DNA from: Fischerella muscicola PCC 7414
GTDB taxonomy: Bacteria; Cyanobacteriota; Cyanobacteriia; Cyanobacteriales; Nostocaceae
Direction: 5' to 3'
Assembly: GCF_000317205.1 (NCBI RefSeq)
Contig: NZ_AJLK01000087.1
Span: forward strand, 83,351 to 147,350
DNA length: 64,000 bases
The position numbers and the translations under genes are program-made. Below are positions 1-9,725 of this stretch, one piece after another. The notes beneath the pieces were generated by a model. The model made no database searches and was not told the origin of the DNA. It saw only the letters and a program-made list of their open reading frames with translations. Position 1 is the first letter of the stretch. Every line of letters starts with the position of its first letter.

Positions 1-273
1 TGAATTCGCAGGCATAAACACAAATACACCTGGTACTAGTGCAATTTCTTCTCCTGATAAAGTTAGTAAACCTCGCCCTTCAAGGACGTTGATCGTGGCA
101 TTACGAGTAGAGGTATGCTCAGAAATTTCAGTGTTAGCTGCCAAACAAAAGAGGGTATATTGACAGGCGTTATCTTGAAATAATAATTTACTGACAACTC
201 CAGTGTGAGTAAATGCAATTTCTTCTCGTAATTGTTTGACAAAAGATGAATTCGTCGTGGTTGTGGAAGTCAT
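1..273 (-). CDS. Cupin-domain protein (C-terminus beyond window)
   Basis: The reverse strand opens at an ATG at 271-273 and stays open to the window edge, giving the first 91 residues. The segment has the beta-rich pattern of a small cupin: a stretch around EISEHTSTRNA resembling the first metal-binding cupin motif, then GRGLLTLSGEE and VPGVFVFMPAN, typical of the second half of the barrel. A binding or sensing role is usual for this fold, but no ligand can be named. It lies upstream of and co-directional with the methyltransferase gene, 56 bp apart. Its 3' end is not visible. Confidence 0.7.
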   Translation of the reverse strand, partial: MTSTTTTNSSFVKQLREEIAFTHTGVVSKLLFQDNACQYTLFCLAANTEISEHTSTRNATINVLEGRGLLTLSGEEIALVPGVFVFMPANS

Positions 274-329
274 GTTAATTGCTAATGAGTCAAAAATTTT
301 TAGTAATGCTTCACTTTAAAGTACCGAAA

Positions 330-1109
330 TTAATTAGCGATCGCGCAAAGAATGATGTAGCCTAATTCATGACGGTATTGTTGGAAAACTCTACGCATAG
401 CTAAAACACGTTTGCGGATTGGTTGAGAAGTGAAAATATTCCAAAAAATCCGAATTGTGTTAGCAATACCCTCATCTTGAACCATTCTTTGCCAGTTCAA
501 TAAACTCATTGGCCCGGTTTGATGTTTTTGTACTTGCAATCCGGCTGTAGCAGAAGCGGTAATCCAATTAGTTTCTGACAAGGGTGTCGCATTGACTCTA
601 ATCACTTTCGCTAACTCAAAATGAATTTCTGCTTCTTTGTCACGCGCTAATAATTCATGACAGAGAAACTTTCCACCTGGTTTGAGTTTGTTGTGAATTC
701 CAGTGAGAATCTTTGCTTTTCCTGGAGAAGATTGCATCGTCAGAATTGCTTCTGCTAATACATAATCAAATTTGCCTGGTATAGCTTCTAAGTGAAAAAT
801 ATCACCTTCAACAATTTCAACTTGATTTTCTAAACCAGCAGCATGTATGTTGGCACGCGATCGCGCTACACTTTCAGGATTCTTTTCTACACCTAAGACT
901 CTGACATTGTAGCGTTTAGCCAGAGCTATTGCACTGTAACCAAAGCTAGATGCTAATTCTAAAACTGTCTCACCTGGCTGAAAATTAGCCCATGCAAATA
1001 ATTGTTCTGTAGCTATTCTTCCACCCGGACGCAGATATTTTTTACCTGCTGCTGCTAAAATTTCGTGTCCGGGTGCTGTTTGAAAATTGAGGGTAGCGTT
1101 GTTGGTCAT
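330..1109 (-). CDS. Class I SAM-dependent methyltransferase
   Basis: The 259-residue protein has a Rossmann-type methyltransferase core. SAM-binding motif I is LELASSFGYSA (about residues 50-60), the acidic motif II residue is in VLGVEKN, and FDYVLAEAIL resembles motif IV. It groups with UbiE/type-11 small-molecule methyltransferases; the substrate is unknown. The start is supported by a GAGGT element about 9 bases upstream of the ATG. It follows the cupin gene on the same strand and may be co-transcribed with it. It is divergent from the P-type ATPase gene. Confidence 0.8.
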   Translation of the reverse strand: MTNNATLNFQTAPGHEILAAAGKKYLRPGGRIATEQLFAWANFQPGETVLELASSFGYSAIALAKRYNVRVLGVEKNPESVARSRANIHAAGLENQVEIVEGDIFHLEAIPGKFDYVLAEAILTMQSSPGKAKILTGIHNKLKPGGKFLCHELLARDKEAEIHFELAKVIRVNATPLSETNWITASATAGLQVQKHQTGPMSLLNWQRMVQDEGIANTIRIFWNIFTSQPIRKRVLAMRRVFQQYRHELGYIILCAIAN

Positions 1110-1344
1110 TTCTCGTGACCTCTTGAATTCTTGCTATCCCTAATGTGTCAAAATTTTTGGATAGTTTCTATGAGCTACCTCATAGAAGAAAGAATTGGGG
1201 GCAGGAATGTAGCGTAATAAGGGCATATAACATCAAGTATTGAGAAAAATAATCGTAACTATCGAAAAATATTAGTGTCTATAAAATTATGGCACTAATA
1301 AAACGTGTTAAACAATAAATAGCACGAATAAAAAATATAAAATT

Positions 1345-4092
1345 ATGGTTCAAACAATATCTGCGGTTGGACTGCCACAAGGGCAGCCCAAAACATGGCA
1401 TTCTTTAGAAATAGCCGAAGCGATCGCTTACTTAGAAACTGATATAGACAGGGGCTTGAGTAGCACCCAAGTCAAACAGCGCTTAGCTGAATTTGGTACG
1501 AACGAACTTACAGCCAAGAAAAGCAAGCCTTGGTGGTGGAAATTTCTGCTGCAATTTAACGATCCCCTGCTGATCATTTTGCTATGTGCAGGTTTAGTCA
1601 AAGCAATAACAGGTAGTTTTGTGAATGCGGGGGTGATTTGGGGTGTCACCACTACCAACGCCATTATTGGATTTGTACAAGAATCAAAAGCTGAGGGTGC
1701 GATCGCAGCACTAGCAAAAGCGATCACAACTGAAACTACTGTCATTCGTGATAGTAAAAAATTACGCATCCAATCACGAGAATTAGTACCAGGTGACATA
1801 GTTTTCCTGACCTCTGGTGATAAAGTGCCAGCAGATTTACGGCTTTTACAAGCACGAAATTTACAAGTCGATGAATCAGCACTGACTGGTGAATCAGTGC
1901 CAGTAGAAAAAGATACTCGAGCTTTAAATGCTGACACTCCCCTAGCAGAACGTAAAAATATGGCTTATGCAGGTGGTTTTGTCACCTTTGGGCAAGCGAT
2001 CGGTATCGTAGTTGCTACGGGGAACGCCACTGAGACAGGTCGCATTTCGCAATTAATGGAACGCCATACTGACCTTTCCACACCCTTAACTCGGAAATTT
2101 GACAAATTCAGCCGAAATTGGTTACGGGTGGTGTTAGGGCTGGCAACCCTGACTTTTGTGGTGGGACTTAGTTATAAAAACTTACAAGATGCCCTTGAAG
2201 CAGCTGTAACTTTAACCGTCAGTGCCATTCCTGAGGGTTTACCAGCAGTAGTAACTGTAACACTAGCGATTGGTGTTTCTCGCATGGCGCGACGGCACGC
2301 AATTATCCGTAAGTTACCAGCAGTCGAAACTTTGGGGAGTGCAACTGTCGTTTGTTCTGATAAAACCGGTACTCTCACAGAAAACCAGATGACGGTACAG
2401 GCAATCTATGCAGGCGAACATCAGTATACAGTCACAGGTGTAGGTTATGCTCCAGAAGGAGAAATTCTGGTAGATGACAAACCAGTGAATTTGAACACTG
2501 AAAAAAGTTTGCAAGAATGCCTTTTAGCTGGTTTGTTGTGCAATGATTCTCACTTAGAAAAAAAGAATGGGAAGTGGGTAGTAGTTGGTGATCCAACCGA
2601 AGGGGCTTTAATTGCATCTGCCGAGAAAGCAGGTTTTAGCCAGTCTAGCTTAGCAAACGCAATGCCCAGGTTGGATGGCATTCCTTTTGAATCTGACTAT
2701 CAGTACATGGCGACTTTGCATGAAACTCCCAGAGGTAAGACTGTTTACGTCAAGGGTTCAGCAGAAGCAATTCTCAAACGTTGTACACTCTTGCAGAAAA
2801 TTGATGGACAAACCCATCCAATCGACTGTGTAGAAACTTTCCGCAAAACAATCATTGAGCGGGAGGTAAATATTATGGCACGGCAGGGTTTGCGGGTGCT
2901 AGCGTTCGCGAAAAAACCGATGCCAAATCAGCAAATGACAGTGGATCATGAAGACATTGATACTGGTTTGATTTTCTTAGGTTTACAGGGAATGATTGAT
3001 CCGCCGCGCGAGAGTGCCACAAAAGCGGTGCAAGCCTGTCAAGAAGCGGGTATTCAGGTAAAAATGATTACGGGTGATCATGCGGTGACTGCCCAAGCCA
3101 TAGCTAGACGCATGGGAATTCATAAAAATGGATCTGTTCTAGCCTTTACGGGGGCAGAATTGGCACAGATGGATCAACAGGAACTAGCACAAGTTGCAGA
3201 AGAGGGTGTGGTATTTGCCCGTGTTGCACCAGAACAAAAGCTGCGTTTGGTAGAGGCGTTGCAGTCTAAAGGCGAGATTGTCGCCATGACAGGGGATGGT
3301 GTGAACGATGCACCCGCACTGAAACAGGCAGATATTGGTATTGCGATGGGGGGTGCGGGTACGGAAGTTGCTAAAGAAGCAGCAGATATGTTGCTTACTG
3401 ATGATAATTTTGCCTCAATTGAAGCAGCAGTAGAAGAAGGACGGGCGGTTTATAAAAATCTGTTGAAAGCAATTTGCTTTATTCTGCCAGTGAATGGTGG
3501 AGAATCAATGACTATTTTATTCAGCGTTTTATTATCTAGAGAATTGCCAATTCTATCGTTACAAGTTCTCTGGCTAAATATGCTGAATTCCATCACAATG
3601 ACAGTGCCATTGGCATTTGAACCAAAGTCGCCAAATGTGATGAAGCAACCGCCACGTAGTCCTAATGAACCGTTGCTATCAGCTAGCCGACTCAAGCGAA
3701 TTTTGGCAATTTCTCTGTTTAATTGGATTGTGATTTTTGGTGTATTTGAATATATTGAATACACGACTGGCAACATTAATTTAGCCCGGACAATGGCTAT
3801 TAATTCTTTAATTGCCGGACGAATTTTTTACTTGTTGAGTATTAGTCAGTTAATACCAAATTTGATTGCCAAAATGGATGGTACGATTCAAGAAAATGTT
3901 GATATTCCGGCAATTGGTTTTGGAATTGTAGGTGCGATCGCTTTACAAATTATTTTTGCTCATGTGCCATTAATCAACGATGTATTTTCAACAGCCCCAT
4001 TGAGTTTTCAGCAGTGGTTGTTCTGTTTAGCGGTAGGTTCACCCATGATTTTATGGTCAGCGGTAGTAAATAAAATTGACCCACCCAATTAA
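1345..4092 (+). CDS. P-type cation-transporting ATPase (PacL/SERCA-like, P2A)
   Basis: A 915-residue P-type ATPase that should pump cations, probably Ca2+, out of the cytoplasm at the expense of ATP. It has an N-terminal cation-ATPase domain, the actuator motif TGES (181-184), the membrane-helix-4 motif PEGLP (296-300), the phosphorylation motif DKTGTLT (339-345, Asp339 being the phosphorylated residue) and the hinge TGDGVND (649-655). Several membrane helices follow to the C-terminus. Length and motif order are those of the PacL/SERCA group. Related PMR1-like or Na+ pumps share this layout, so ion specificity is inferred. It converges on the kinase gene downstream. Confidence 0.92.
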   Translation: MVQTISAVGLPQGQPKTWHSLEIAEAIAYLETDIDRGLSSTQVKQRLAEFGTNELTAKKSKPWWWKFLLQFNDPLLIILLCAGLVKAITGSFVNAGVIWGVTTTNAIIGFVQESKAEGAIAALAKAITTETTVIRDSKKLRIQSRELVPGDIVFLTSGDKVPADLRLLQARNLQVDESALTGESVPVEKDTRALNADTPLAERKNMAYAGGFVTFGQAIGIVVATGNATETGRISQLMERHTDLSTPLTRKFDKFSRNWLRVVLGLATLTFVVGLSYKNLQDALEAAVTLTVSAIPEGLPAVVTVTLAIGVSRMARRHAIIRKLPAVETLGSATVVCSDKTGTLTENQMTVQAIYAGEHQYTVTGVGYAPEGEILVDDKPVNLNTEKSLQECLLAGLLCNDSHLEKKNGKWVVVGDPTEGALIASAEKAGFSQSSLANAMPRLDGIPFESDYQYMATLHETPRGKTVYVKGSAEAILKRCTLLQKIDGQTHPIDCVETFRKTIIEREVNIMARQGLRVLAFAKKPMPNQQMTVDHEDIDTGLIFLGLQGMIDPPRESATKAVQACQEAGIQVKMITGDHAVTAQAIARRMGIHKNGSVLAFTGAELAQMDQQELAQVAEEGVVFARVAPEQKLRLVEALQSKGEIVAMTGDGVNDAPALKQADIGIAMGGAGTEVAKEAADMLLTDDNFASIEAAVEEGRAVYKNLLKAICFILPVNGGESMTILFSVLLSRELPILSLQVLWLNMLNSITMTVPLAFEPKSPNVMKQPPRSPNEPLLSASRLKRILAISLFNWIVIFGVFEYIEYTTGNINLARTMAINSLIAGRIFYLLSISQLIPNLIAKMDGTIQENVDIPAIGFGIVGAIALQIIFAHVPLINDVFSTAPLSFQQWLFCLAVGSPMILWSAVVNKIDPPN

Positions 4093-4206
4093 TTCTGATA
4101 TTATACCATTTCACAAAATTCTTGATATAAATCCTCCCCTTTATCCTCCTTGTCCTCCTTGTCCCCTTGTCAGCAAATATATCAGACTTATGGTGAAACG
4201 CTATTA

Positions 4207-6039
4207 CTATCCTCCTGCTGTGGGTGTAGCAGGTACAACCATCATTTCCTCAGTTGGCTGTTCAGTCACTTGTGTACTAGGTACAATTGTTTCTTCCTCA
4301 GTTGGCTGTTTAGTCACCTGTGTACTAGGTAGAATTGTCTTCTGCTGATTAGGTTCTTCAGCAGTGGGTGTAGTGGGTACAACCATCATTTGTTGATTAA
4401 GTTCTTCAGTGGCGGGTGTTGTGGGTAAAATTGTCTTCTGCTGAGTTGGTTCTTCAGTAGCAGGTGTAGTGGGTACAACCATCATGTGCTGATTATGTTC
4501 TTCAGTGGCGGGTGTAGTAGGCTGTGGATTGCTCTGTGTTGGAGGTGGGGATGGCTGTGATTCACTTTCCGTTGTCGGCGGTGTAGATGGCTGAATTTTC
4601 TCCTCTATTGCAGGTGGGGATGGTTGGGACTCACTTTCCGTGGTTGGCGGCGGTGTATATGGTTGAATTTTCTCCTCTATTGCAGGTGGGGATGGTTGGG
4701 ACTCACTTTCCGTGGTTGGCGGCGGTGTATATGGTTGAATTTTCTCCTCTATTGCAGGTGGAGGTAGTGGAAATTCCCTTTCGGTCGGTGGTGGAAATAG
4801 CTTAATTTCTTCCTTCACAACAGGTTGAGATGGTTTTGTATCGTTCTTGCTGGGAGAGGGAGACGGTGCTGGTGTTGCAGGCTTATTAGAATCACGCTGC
4901 GGTGTGAATATTGACGGTGAAATTGTTGGTGGAGGGGTAAAAAAGTTTTTGCTACGTTTATTCTTTGGTACTGATGGTGAAGCTTGTGGTTGATCCTTGA
5001 TGGTTTCTACTGCTGGATTAGTGGTTTTGGTTGGTTGATTTTCCTGCAAGTTGAATGGCAGAAAACTTTTGCCAAAAATGACTAGCCCAAATCCAACCCC
5101 AATTAAACTAAATAACCCCAAGGTTGGAAATCCTTGAGTACGGGATGCACGAGATGATGAACGATAGGATGTTTTGGCTTTCGCTGGGGGTATTTGTTGG
5201 ATTGTTGATGGTGGCGACGATGGTGCTTGAAGCGCTTGCAATGCTTCTGCTGCTGTTTGATACCGCTCTTTGAAGTTACAGCGCACCATTTTGGTTAAAA
5301 TATTCGCTAACTCATTGCTGATATTGACCAAGTTACGCCAAACTACTTCTCCATCCGCAGGATCAGTGGGTAGCTTACGTGGTTGTACACCTGTTAAAGC
5401 TTGAATTCCTAGCATTCCCACTGCATAGACATCGCTGGACAGTCTTGGCTTACCATTGGCTTGTTCGTTTGGGATATAGCCAGGTGTGCCGATGACGATG
5501 GTAGAGTTTACTTCTCCTTCTGTGTTGGTTGCCAAGCTTTTAATTTCTTTGACAGAACCAAAGTCAATCAGGACTATTTTGCCGTCTTGACGACGCATAA
5601 TATTTTGTAATTTTATATCCCGGTGGATCACACCATGTTCATGGACAACCGCCAAAACTTCTAGTATTTCCTGTAGGAGTGTTAGGACTTGAGCTTCACT
5701 AAGCTGTTTACCAGGAATAATTTCTGTAGTTAAATCGTGTCCATCTACAAATTCCTGTACCAAATAGAATTCGCCATTTTCTTCAAAATGGGCTAAAAGT
5801 TCAGGAATTTGATCATGACGCTTGCCTAAACGGTACAAAACTTCTGCTTCTTGGTTGAATAGCCTCTTGGCAATCTGCAAGATTTCTGGATTAGGGTTGC
5901 GAGTTTGAAGATGCTTCACAACACACTTGGGATTGCCAGGCAAATCCATATCTTCAGCAAGAAAGGTATCACCAAATCCGCCGCTTCCCAACTTTTTAAG
6001 GATTTTATAGCGATTCCGGAGAACTTTGCCGAAGAGCAT
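4207..6039 (-). CDS. Ser/Thr protein kinase with membrane anchor and repeat-rich tail
   Basis: A 610-residue Hanks-type kinase. The kinase domain spans about residues 9-275, with a glycine loop GSGGFGDT (18-25), Lys42, the catalytic HRD (139-141) and DFG (159-161), so it should be active. One hydrophobic helix (about 304-325) would place the rest outside the cytoplasm. The tail is proline-rich and made of two tandem families: three units of about 24 residues ending TTESESQPS, then six of about 16 residues of the type TTPATEEPNQQKTILP. Signals and targets are unknown. The tail may span or bind the cell wall, which is inference. Confidence 0.9.
   Translation of the reverse strand: MLFGKVLRNRYKILKKLGSGGFGDTFLAEDMDLPGNPKCVVKHLQTRNPNPEILQIAKRLFNQEAEVLYRLGKRHDQIPELLAHFEENGEFYLVQEFVDGHDLTTEIIPGKQLSEAQVLTLLQEILEVLAVVHEHGVIHRDIKLQNIMRRQDGKIVLIDFGSVKEIKSLATNTEGEVNSTIVIGTPGYIPNEQANGKPRLSSDVYAVGMLGIQALTGVQPRKLPTDPADGEVVWRNLVNISNELANILTKMVRCNFKERYQTAAEALQALQAPSSPPSTIQQIPPAKAKTSYRSSSRASRTQGFPTLGLFSLIGVGFGLVIFGKSFLPFNLQENQPTKTTNPAVETIKDQPQASPSVPKNKRSKNFFTPPPTISPSIFTPQRDSNKPATPAPSPSPSKNDTKPSQPVVKEEIKLFPPPTEREFPLPPPAIEEKIQPYTPPPTTESESQPSPPAIEEKIQPYTPPPTTESESQPSPPAIEEKIQPSTPPTTESESQPSPPPTQSNPQPTTPATEEHNQHMMVVPTTPATEEPTQQKTILPTTPATEELNQQMMVVPTTPTAEEPNQQKTILPSTQVTKQPTEEETIVPSTQVTEQPTEEMMVVPATPTAGG
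4210..4790 (-). repeat. In-gene tandem repeats of the kinase tail (48-bp and 72-bp units)
   Basis: Two adjoining arrays lie inside the kinase reading frame. About six 48-bp units (4215-4510) encode the 16-residue Thr/Pro/Gln repeats, alternating MMVVP and KTILP endings. About three 72-bp units (4590-4790) encode the PPAIEEKIQPYT... repeat; two are nearly identical at DNA level, so recent duplication is likely. All units keep the frame. Confidence 0.85.
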
Positions 6040-6604
6040 CAGCCTTACCTAAACGCAATTAACATACCCATGATAGGGCGATAACTCTATTAATTTTTAC
6101 AAAAAAAAGCTTTTTTAAGAAACTAACTTTGAGAGGATCTTCAAAAATATTATTGGTTGTTCGTAATAGCTAGATTTTAAGCTATTGTTACTAATATATG
6201 TTTGTGAAATGCTTTTTCTTCAGTATTTTTACTTGTTTACTATCGTAATTATAGTCTCCACAAATTACTATTTTTTTAGCATTTTTGTTTTAAGCACAAA
6301 GAATTCAGAAATTTAGGGTAGTTGGCAACAATAAAATTTTATAGTTTTAATTTTTACAATCAAAATGTTTCTATAGCATTACTACATATCTATGTAGCAC
6401 TTCTTCTGTGATCAAATTCTTTATATATGTTGAGTTTTGTAGGATGTGTTATGCCGTAGGCTAACGCATCAAGGAGTGATTTTTGGTGCGTTAGGACAAA
6501 TAGTCCATAACGCACCCTACCAGAATCTTTTTTAAAAAAGTCGGGGATCTGACCCCTCGCAACCCTGATAGCAAAGACTTCCAATCTAAAATCCAAAATT
6601 GGTA
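6040..6604. other. Intergenic region, AT-rich, with one MITE-like element
   Basis: No convincing gene was found. The first 380 bases are AT-rich and should contain the kinase promoter. The remainder holds the MITE-like element at 6439-6520 and a short tail of AATCCAAAAT-type repeat. Confidence 0.5.
6439..6520. mobile_element. MITE-like element with 13-bp terminal inverted repeats
   Basis: An 82-bp stretch is bounded by GTAGGATGTGTTA (6439-6451) and TAACGCACCCTAC (6508-6520), inverted repeats with two mismatches. Inside are two hairpins: 6443-6470, and the near-perfect 6485-6516 with arms of 13-14 bases. It has no coding capacity. The layout fits a non-autonomous miniature element; copy number cannot be judged from one example. 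Confidence 0.65.
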
Positions 6605-9082
6605 TTACTCAGACACACCACCCACAACAGGCCTAACTTCAGAAAATGGATTAGTGCCACCAGTCCAGTTAAAGTCGCTAAGGCGGAAGCTAATGCCACC
6701 TAATTCTAGCTCTGGATTGTAACGCAGGGTAATTCCGTAGGTGCGACGAGTGTATTGCAAAATAAAGTCAGTGCTGGTGTATTCTCCTGTATCTAAATTA
6801 ACTGATGTTTGAACACCAAAAGTAAATGGCCCATAAATTTGCTGTGTAATCCCGGCACTCAAGGTTCTGGTATCAACAGCACGGTCAAATAAGAAGGGAG
6901 ACTCACCACTATCAAGACCTTGGGAGTAGCTAACATTAAAAGCAGTGTAGTCTAGAAAAGACCTAGAAAAATGACCAATTTGCCCTTCTAAACCAATTGT
7001 GCCAATCAATGTGCTTTGATTATCACCATTTGTGTAATAACTAGTAGTGCCAGTCAAGCCACCAAATGCTCGTAAATAAGGAACTACTGGGTTAGGTGTG
7101 TATCGTAAACCCTCAGTAGCAGTGGGTGGTAAGGGTTTACCCTGCCACAGTAAAAAACCTCCATTCAAGGCAGCACTGGCTTGGAGACGACCAAGGGAGA
7201 CACGGTTATTATCCCGGATTGGTTCTAGCAAGTCTTCGCGATCTGTGTTGGCGGTGATATATTGAGCGCCTCCTTGGTAGCTGAAGTTTAACCCTGTTCT
7301 ACCCAGAGGGATGATGGGAGAAGTAACGACACCGCCAAAGCTACTTTGGACAGTTTGATAACCAAGACTACCATTGTAGAGGCGATCGCGATAACTATAT
7401 TCCAATGTCACATTGTGGGGGTTACGAGTATCACCGACTTGTTGACGTAACCGCAAACTTGCCTTCAAATTATCTTCAATATCGGTAAAGTCAAAACTAT
7501 TTAGTGTCCCAGAACCTTCAACCGTTGTTCTTGGACTCAAAGTGGCATCAAGGGATGTTCTTAAACCAAATAGTGAGGGAATGTTGCCAACACCTTCCTG
7601 GACAGCCTTTTGAGCGAGAAACTGAGGTGTAATACTAAAACTCACATTTTCTCTATTTATCGGTTCAAATCTGCGCTCTACAAATACACCACCACGCTGG
7701 TCACCATCAAACCCAAAGGAAACTAAACCAGGGGTCGCATCTCGCTCTCTGCGGTCAATTACCTGCTGATTTTTGGGAATGGGTAGACTCAAACCCTGGT
7801 CAAAAACTAAACGTTGGTTCTGAGTACGAACACGGTCTTGCAAAGGAGACTCCCGCGTCAATGTGACTTTATCTGCCCGTAATTCCAATTCTGGGGGTGA
7901 GAAGGGGTCATTGGTAATGCTGACATCTGATGCTTGCCAGCCACGTGGATAAAAATCAATACGTGCAGCTTCAAAGCGGACGCGCCGCACCTGTCCTCCC
8001 TGTTCGGGATTGACTATATTTCTGGCATTAGTTCTACCACCAATACCAAAGTTAATTCCCCCTGGGCTACTCACCCCAGTCAACGGTTGATTACTTCTGA
8101 TGCGATCGCTGGGTGGACGTTCTGGTACTCCACCTGCTGTGACGTCGGTGGGCAAAAATGCAAAATCTTCCTGGGCTGTGGGTATAAAAATCTCACCACG
8201 ACCAGCAAGCAATTCTCCGGTATCCTGAACAAAATTATAAGTGAATCGCTGCCCACGTAGTACTTGGTCGCCTCTGGTTAAGGCAACATTTCCTTCACCT
8301 ACAGCGATCAAATTATCTAAACTAACTTGAATGCGATCGGCATCCACCACCGCCCCATCAAAGCGCACAACAACATTACCTTCTGCTGTGACTACCCGTC
8401 TTTGTTCGTCATACTCTTGGGTATCGGCTATTACTTCTACAACTCTCCTTGTTTCCGGTGTTGTCGGTGTGGGTGCTGGTTGTGGAGTTTGGCTGATGAG
8501 GTTGCGAGTTTTAAATTCTATAGTTGATAGTTGGTTGTTAGTAGTTGATTGTTGATTGGCAGTACGGAATTTGATTTTAATTGGTTGCGGTGCTGAACTA
8601 GAAGTCTGGGAATTTTTAGCAGTGGTATGATTCTGTTTGGACTGGATTAGTTGCTCGGCCAATAACTGGGATTTTTTTTGAGATCGGTTCTTACTATTTT
8701 TGATTGTCTGAACAATTTGCTGTTGGGTTTGTTGTTTTTGACTATGGTTATTCGTTTCCTGAGGAATTTGTGGCTGTTGCTGGGAGTATCCAATAGATAA
8801 GGGTTCCCCTAATAGATTTGCACTATTTTCAGAAATATTTAAGGGCGAAAATTCGGCGGGAAAACTTTCCGGTGCGGGGATTGTAGGTGTTTTGGCTGTA
8901 AATGACTTATCAGGTACAGGCTGATGTGACGGATTAACTGGTTGTTGCTGTAAATTTTCTGCTTTCGCCTGTTCTCCCGTTGAATGCAATTGGCGATCGC
9001 TTGCAGCTATGACTGGCAAATTTTCTGCTAATAACGGTTCGACTATGGCAGGTGGTTCGGGCGGCAGAACGGAATGAAGCAT
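6605..9082 (-). CDS. DUF3769 protein with OstA/LptA-like domain (LptD-like outer-membrane protein)
   Basis: An 825-residue protein. After a Gln/Pro-rich N-terminal third, residues about 210-300 (VIADTQEYDEQRRVVTAEGN, then IQVSLDNLIAVGEGN) match the OstA/LptA-like fold that handles lipopolysaccharide. The C-terminal half is rich in alternating aromatic and polar strands (SVNLDTGEYTSTDFILQYTRR), as in an outer-membrane barrel, and matches the cyanobacterial DUF3769 family. The family is regarded as the cyanobacterial LptD counterpart; the LPS-export role is inferred from that. No signal peptide is obvious at the chosen start, so the true start may differ. Confidence 0.75.
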   Translation of the reverse strand: MLHSVLPPEPPAIVEPLLAENLPVIAASDRQLHSTGEQAKAENLQQQPVNPSHQPVPDKSFTAKTPTIPAPESFPAEFSPLNISENSANLLGEPLSIGYSQQQPQIPQETNNHSQKQQTQQQIVQTIKNSKNRSQKKSQLLAEQLIQSKQNHTTAKNSQTSSSAPQPIKIKFRTANQQSTTNNQLSTIEFKTRNLISQTPQPAPTPTTPETRRVVEVIADTQEYDEQRRVVTAEGNVVVRFDGAVVDADRIQVSLDNLIAVGEGNVALTRGDQVLRGQRFTYNFVQDTGELLAGRGEIFIPTAQEDFAFLPTDVTAGGVPERPPSDRIRSNQPLTGVSSPGGINFGIGGRTNARNIVNPEQGGQVRRVRFEAARIDFYPRGWQASDVSITNDPFSPPELELRADKVTLTRESPLQDRVRTQNQRLVFDQGLSLPIPKNQQVIDRRERDATPGLVSFGFDGDQRGGVFVERRFEPINRENVSFSITPQFLAQKAVQEGVGNIPSLFGLRTSLDATLSPRTTVEGSGTLNSFDFTDIEDNLKASLRLRQQVGDTRNPHNVTLEYSYRDRLYNGSLGYQTVQSSFGGVVTSPIIPLGRTGLNFSYQGGAQYITANTDREDLLEPIRDNNRVSLGRLQASAALNGGFLLWQGKPLPPTATEGLRYTPNPVVPYLRAFGGLTGTTSYYTNGDNQSTLIGTIGLEGQIGHFSRSFLDYTAFNVSYSQGLDSGESPFLFDRAVDTRTLSAGITQQIYGPFTFGVQTSVNLDTGEYTSTDFILQYTRRTYGITLRYNPELELGGISFRLSDFNWTGGTNPFSEVRPVVGGVSE

Positions 9083-9124
9083 GTTTCAGCACAATCTAGC
9101 AAACAAATAGCCAAAATTAAGAGC

Positions 9125-9155
9125 CGGAAGGACTAACTTAGCTTTTTACCTTCCG
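9125..9155 (-). terminator. Probable terminator downstream of psbI
   Basis: A 7-bp inverted repeat, CGGAAGG (9125-9131) and CCTTCCG (9149-9155), lies about 90 bases beyond the psbI stop on its strand. It is followed by a modest T-containing stretch. The U-tract is weak, so this is only probable. Confidence 0.4.
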
Positions 9156-9246
9156 ACTTTCACTTTCTGTTTAACTTTTAGCAAGCCGCCTCAAGAGCGT
9201 CTAGTGTTTTCTGCCTTGCAGCAGTAATGGATAATTCGTCTTCATC

Positions 9247-9363
9247 TTACTCGAAGTCCCGACGACCAGGGTTACGAGCAGGATCGTTTGACAAAAATCC
9301 AAACACAAACAGAGTGATAAAGAAGGCAACAACAATATATACAACGATTTTTAAAGTCAGCAT
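9247..9363 (-). CDS. psbI: Photosystem II reaction centre protein I
   Basis: A 38-residue protein beginning [19 protein letters not shown] and ending with the hallmark [13 protein letters not shown]. It has one N-terminal membrane helix and a short charged cytoplasmic-side tail, exactly the size and pattern of PsbI. PsbI sits beside CP43 and D1 and helps stabilise photosystem II assembly and dimers in the thylakoid. A GGGAGA ribosome-binding site precedes the ATG. It stands alone between the DUF3769 gene and thrS, on the same strand as both. Confidence 0.95.
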   Translation of the reverse strand: MLTLKIVVYIVVAFFITLFVFGFLSNDPARNPGRRDFE

Positions 9364-9725
9364 CGAGATATCTCCCTTGGATATGAAAAGCTTTCCGTAT
9401 CTGCCATACAGATTCAGATAGCTCCTTTATCTTACCCAAATCTCATCCCTTTTTTGGAGAAGGCTGGCATAAATTACGGAGATAAACTCCGCAACATAAC
9501 TGAGTGTAAGCCAATAACCCTAATTAACTGACTCCTATAGATGCGCCTTAGTCAGCAGACGTTTAGGTACAGCAGATGTTTCCAATTATGTGGTTTTGCT
9601 GTTTTTAAGAAATAAGGCAGAGGGCAGAGGGCAGAGGGCTGAAGGGGAAGAGGATTTGACGGATTTGCCTTGTTTCTTTCATTCGTAGCGGGTGGCGCGA
9701 CACCAGTGGGGTGTTTTTAACTTAA
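9364..9725. other. Intergenic region upstream of psbI
   Basis: Contains the psbI 5' region on the reverse strand and, at about 9619-9640, three tandem copies of the octamer GCAGAGGG. No further gene and no strong terminator for thrS was seen. Confidence 0.4.

Noticed and set aside
6390..6596. 68-residue reverse frame before the DUF3769 gene
   Set aside because: It is made of the MITE-like element and a AATCCAAAA repeat; no ribosome-binding site.
9227..9421. Forward-strand 64-residue frame
   Set aside because: It lies antisense to psbI, whose 38-residue product is unmistakable.
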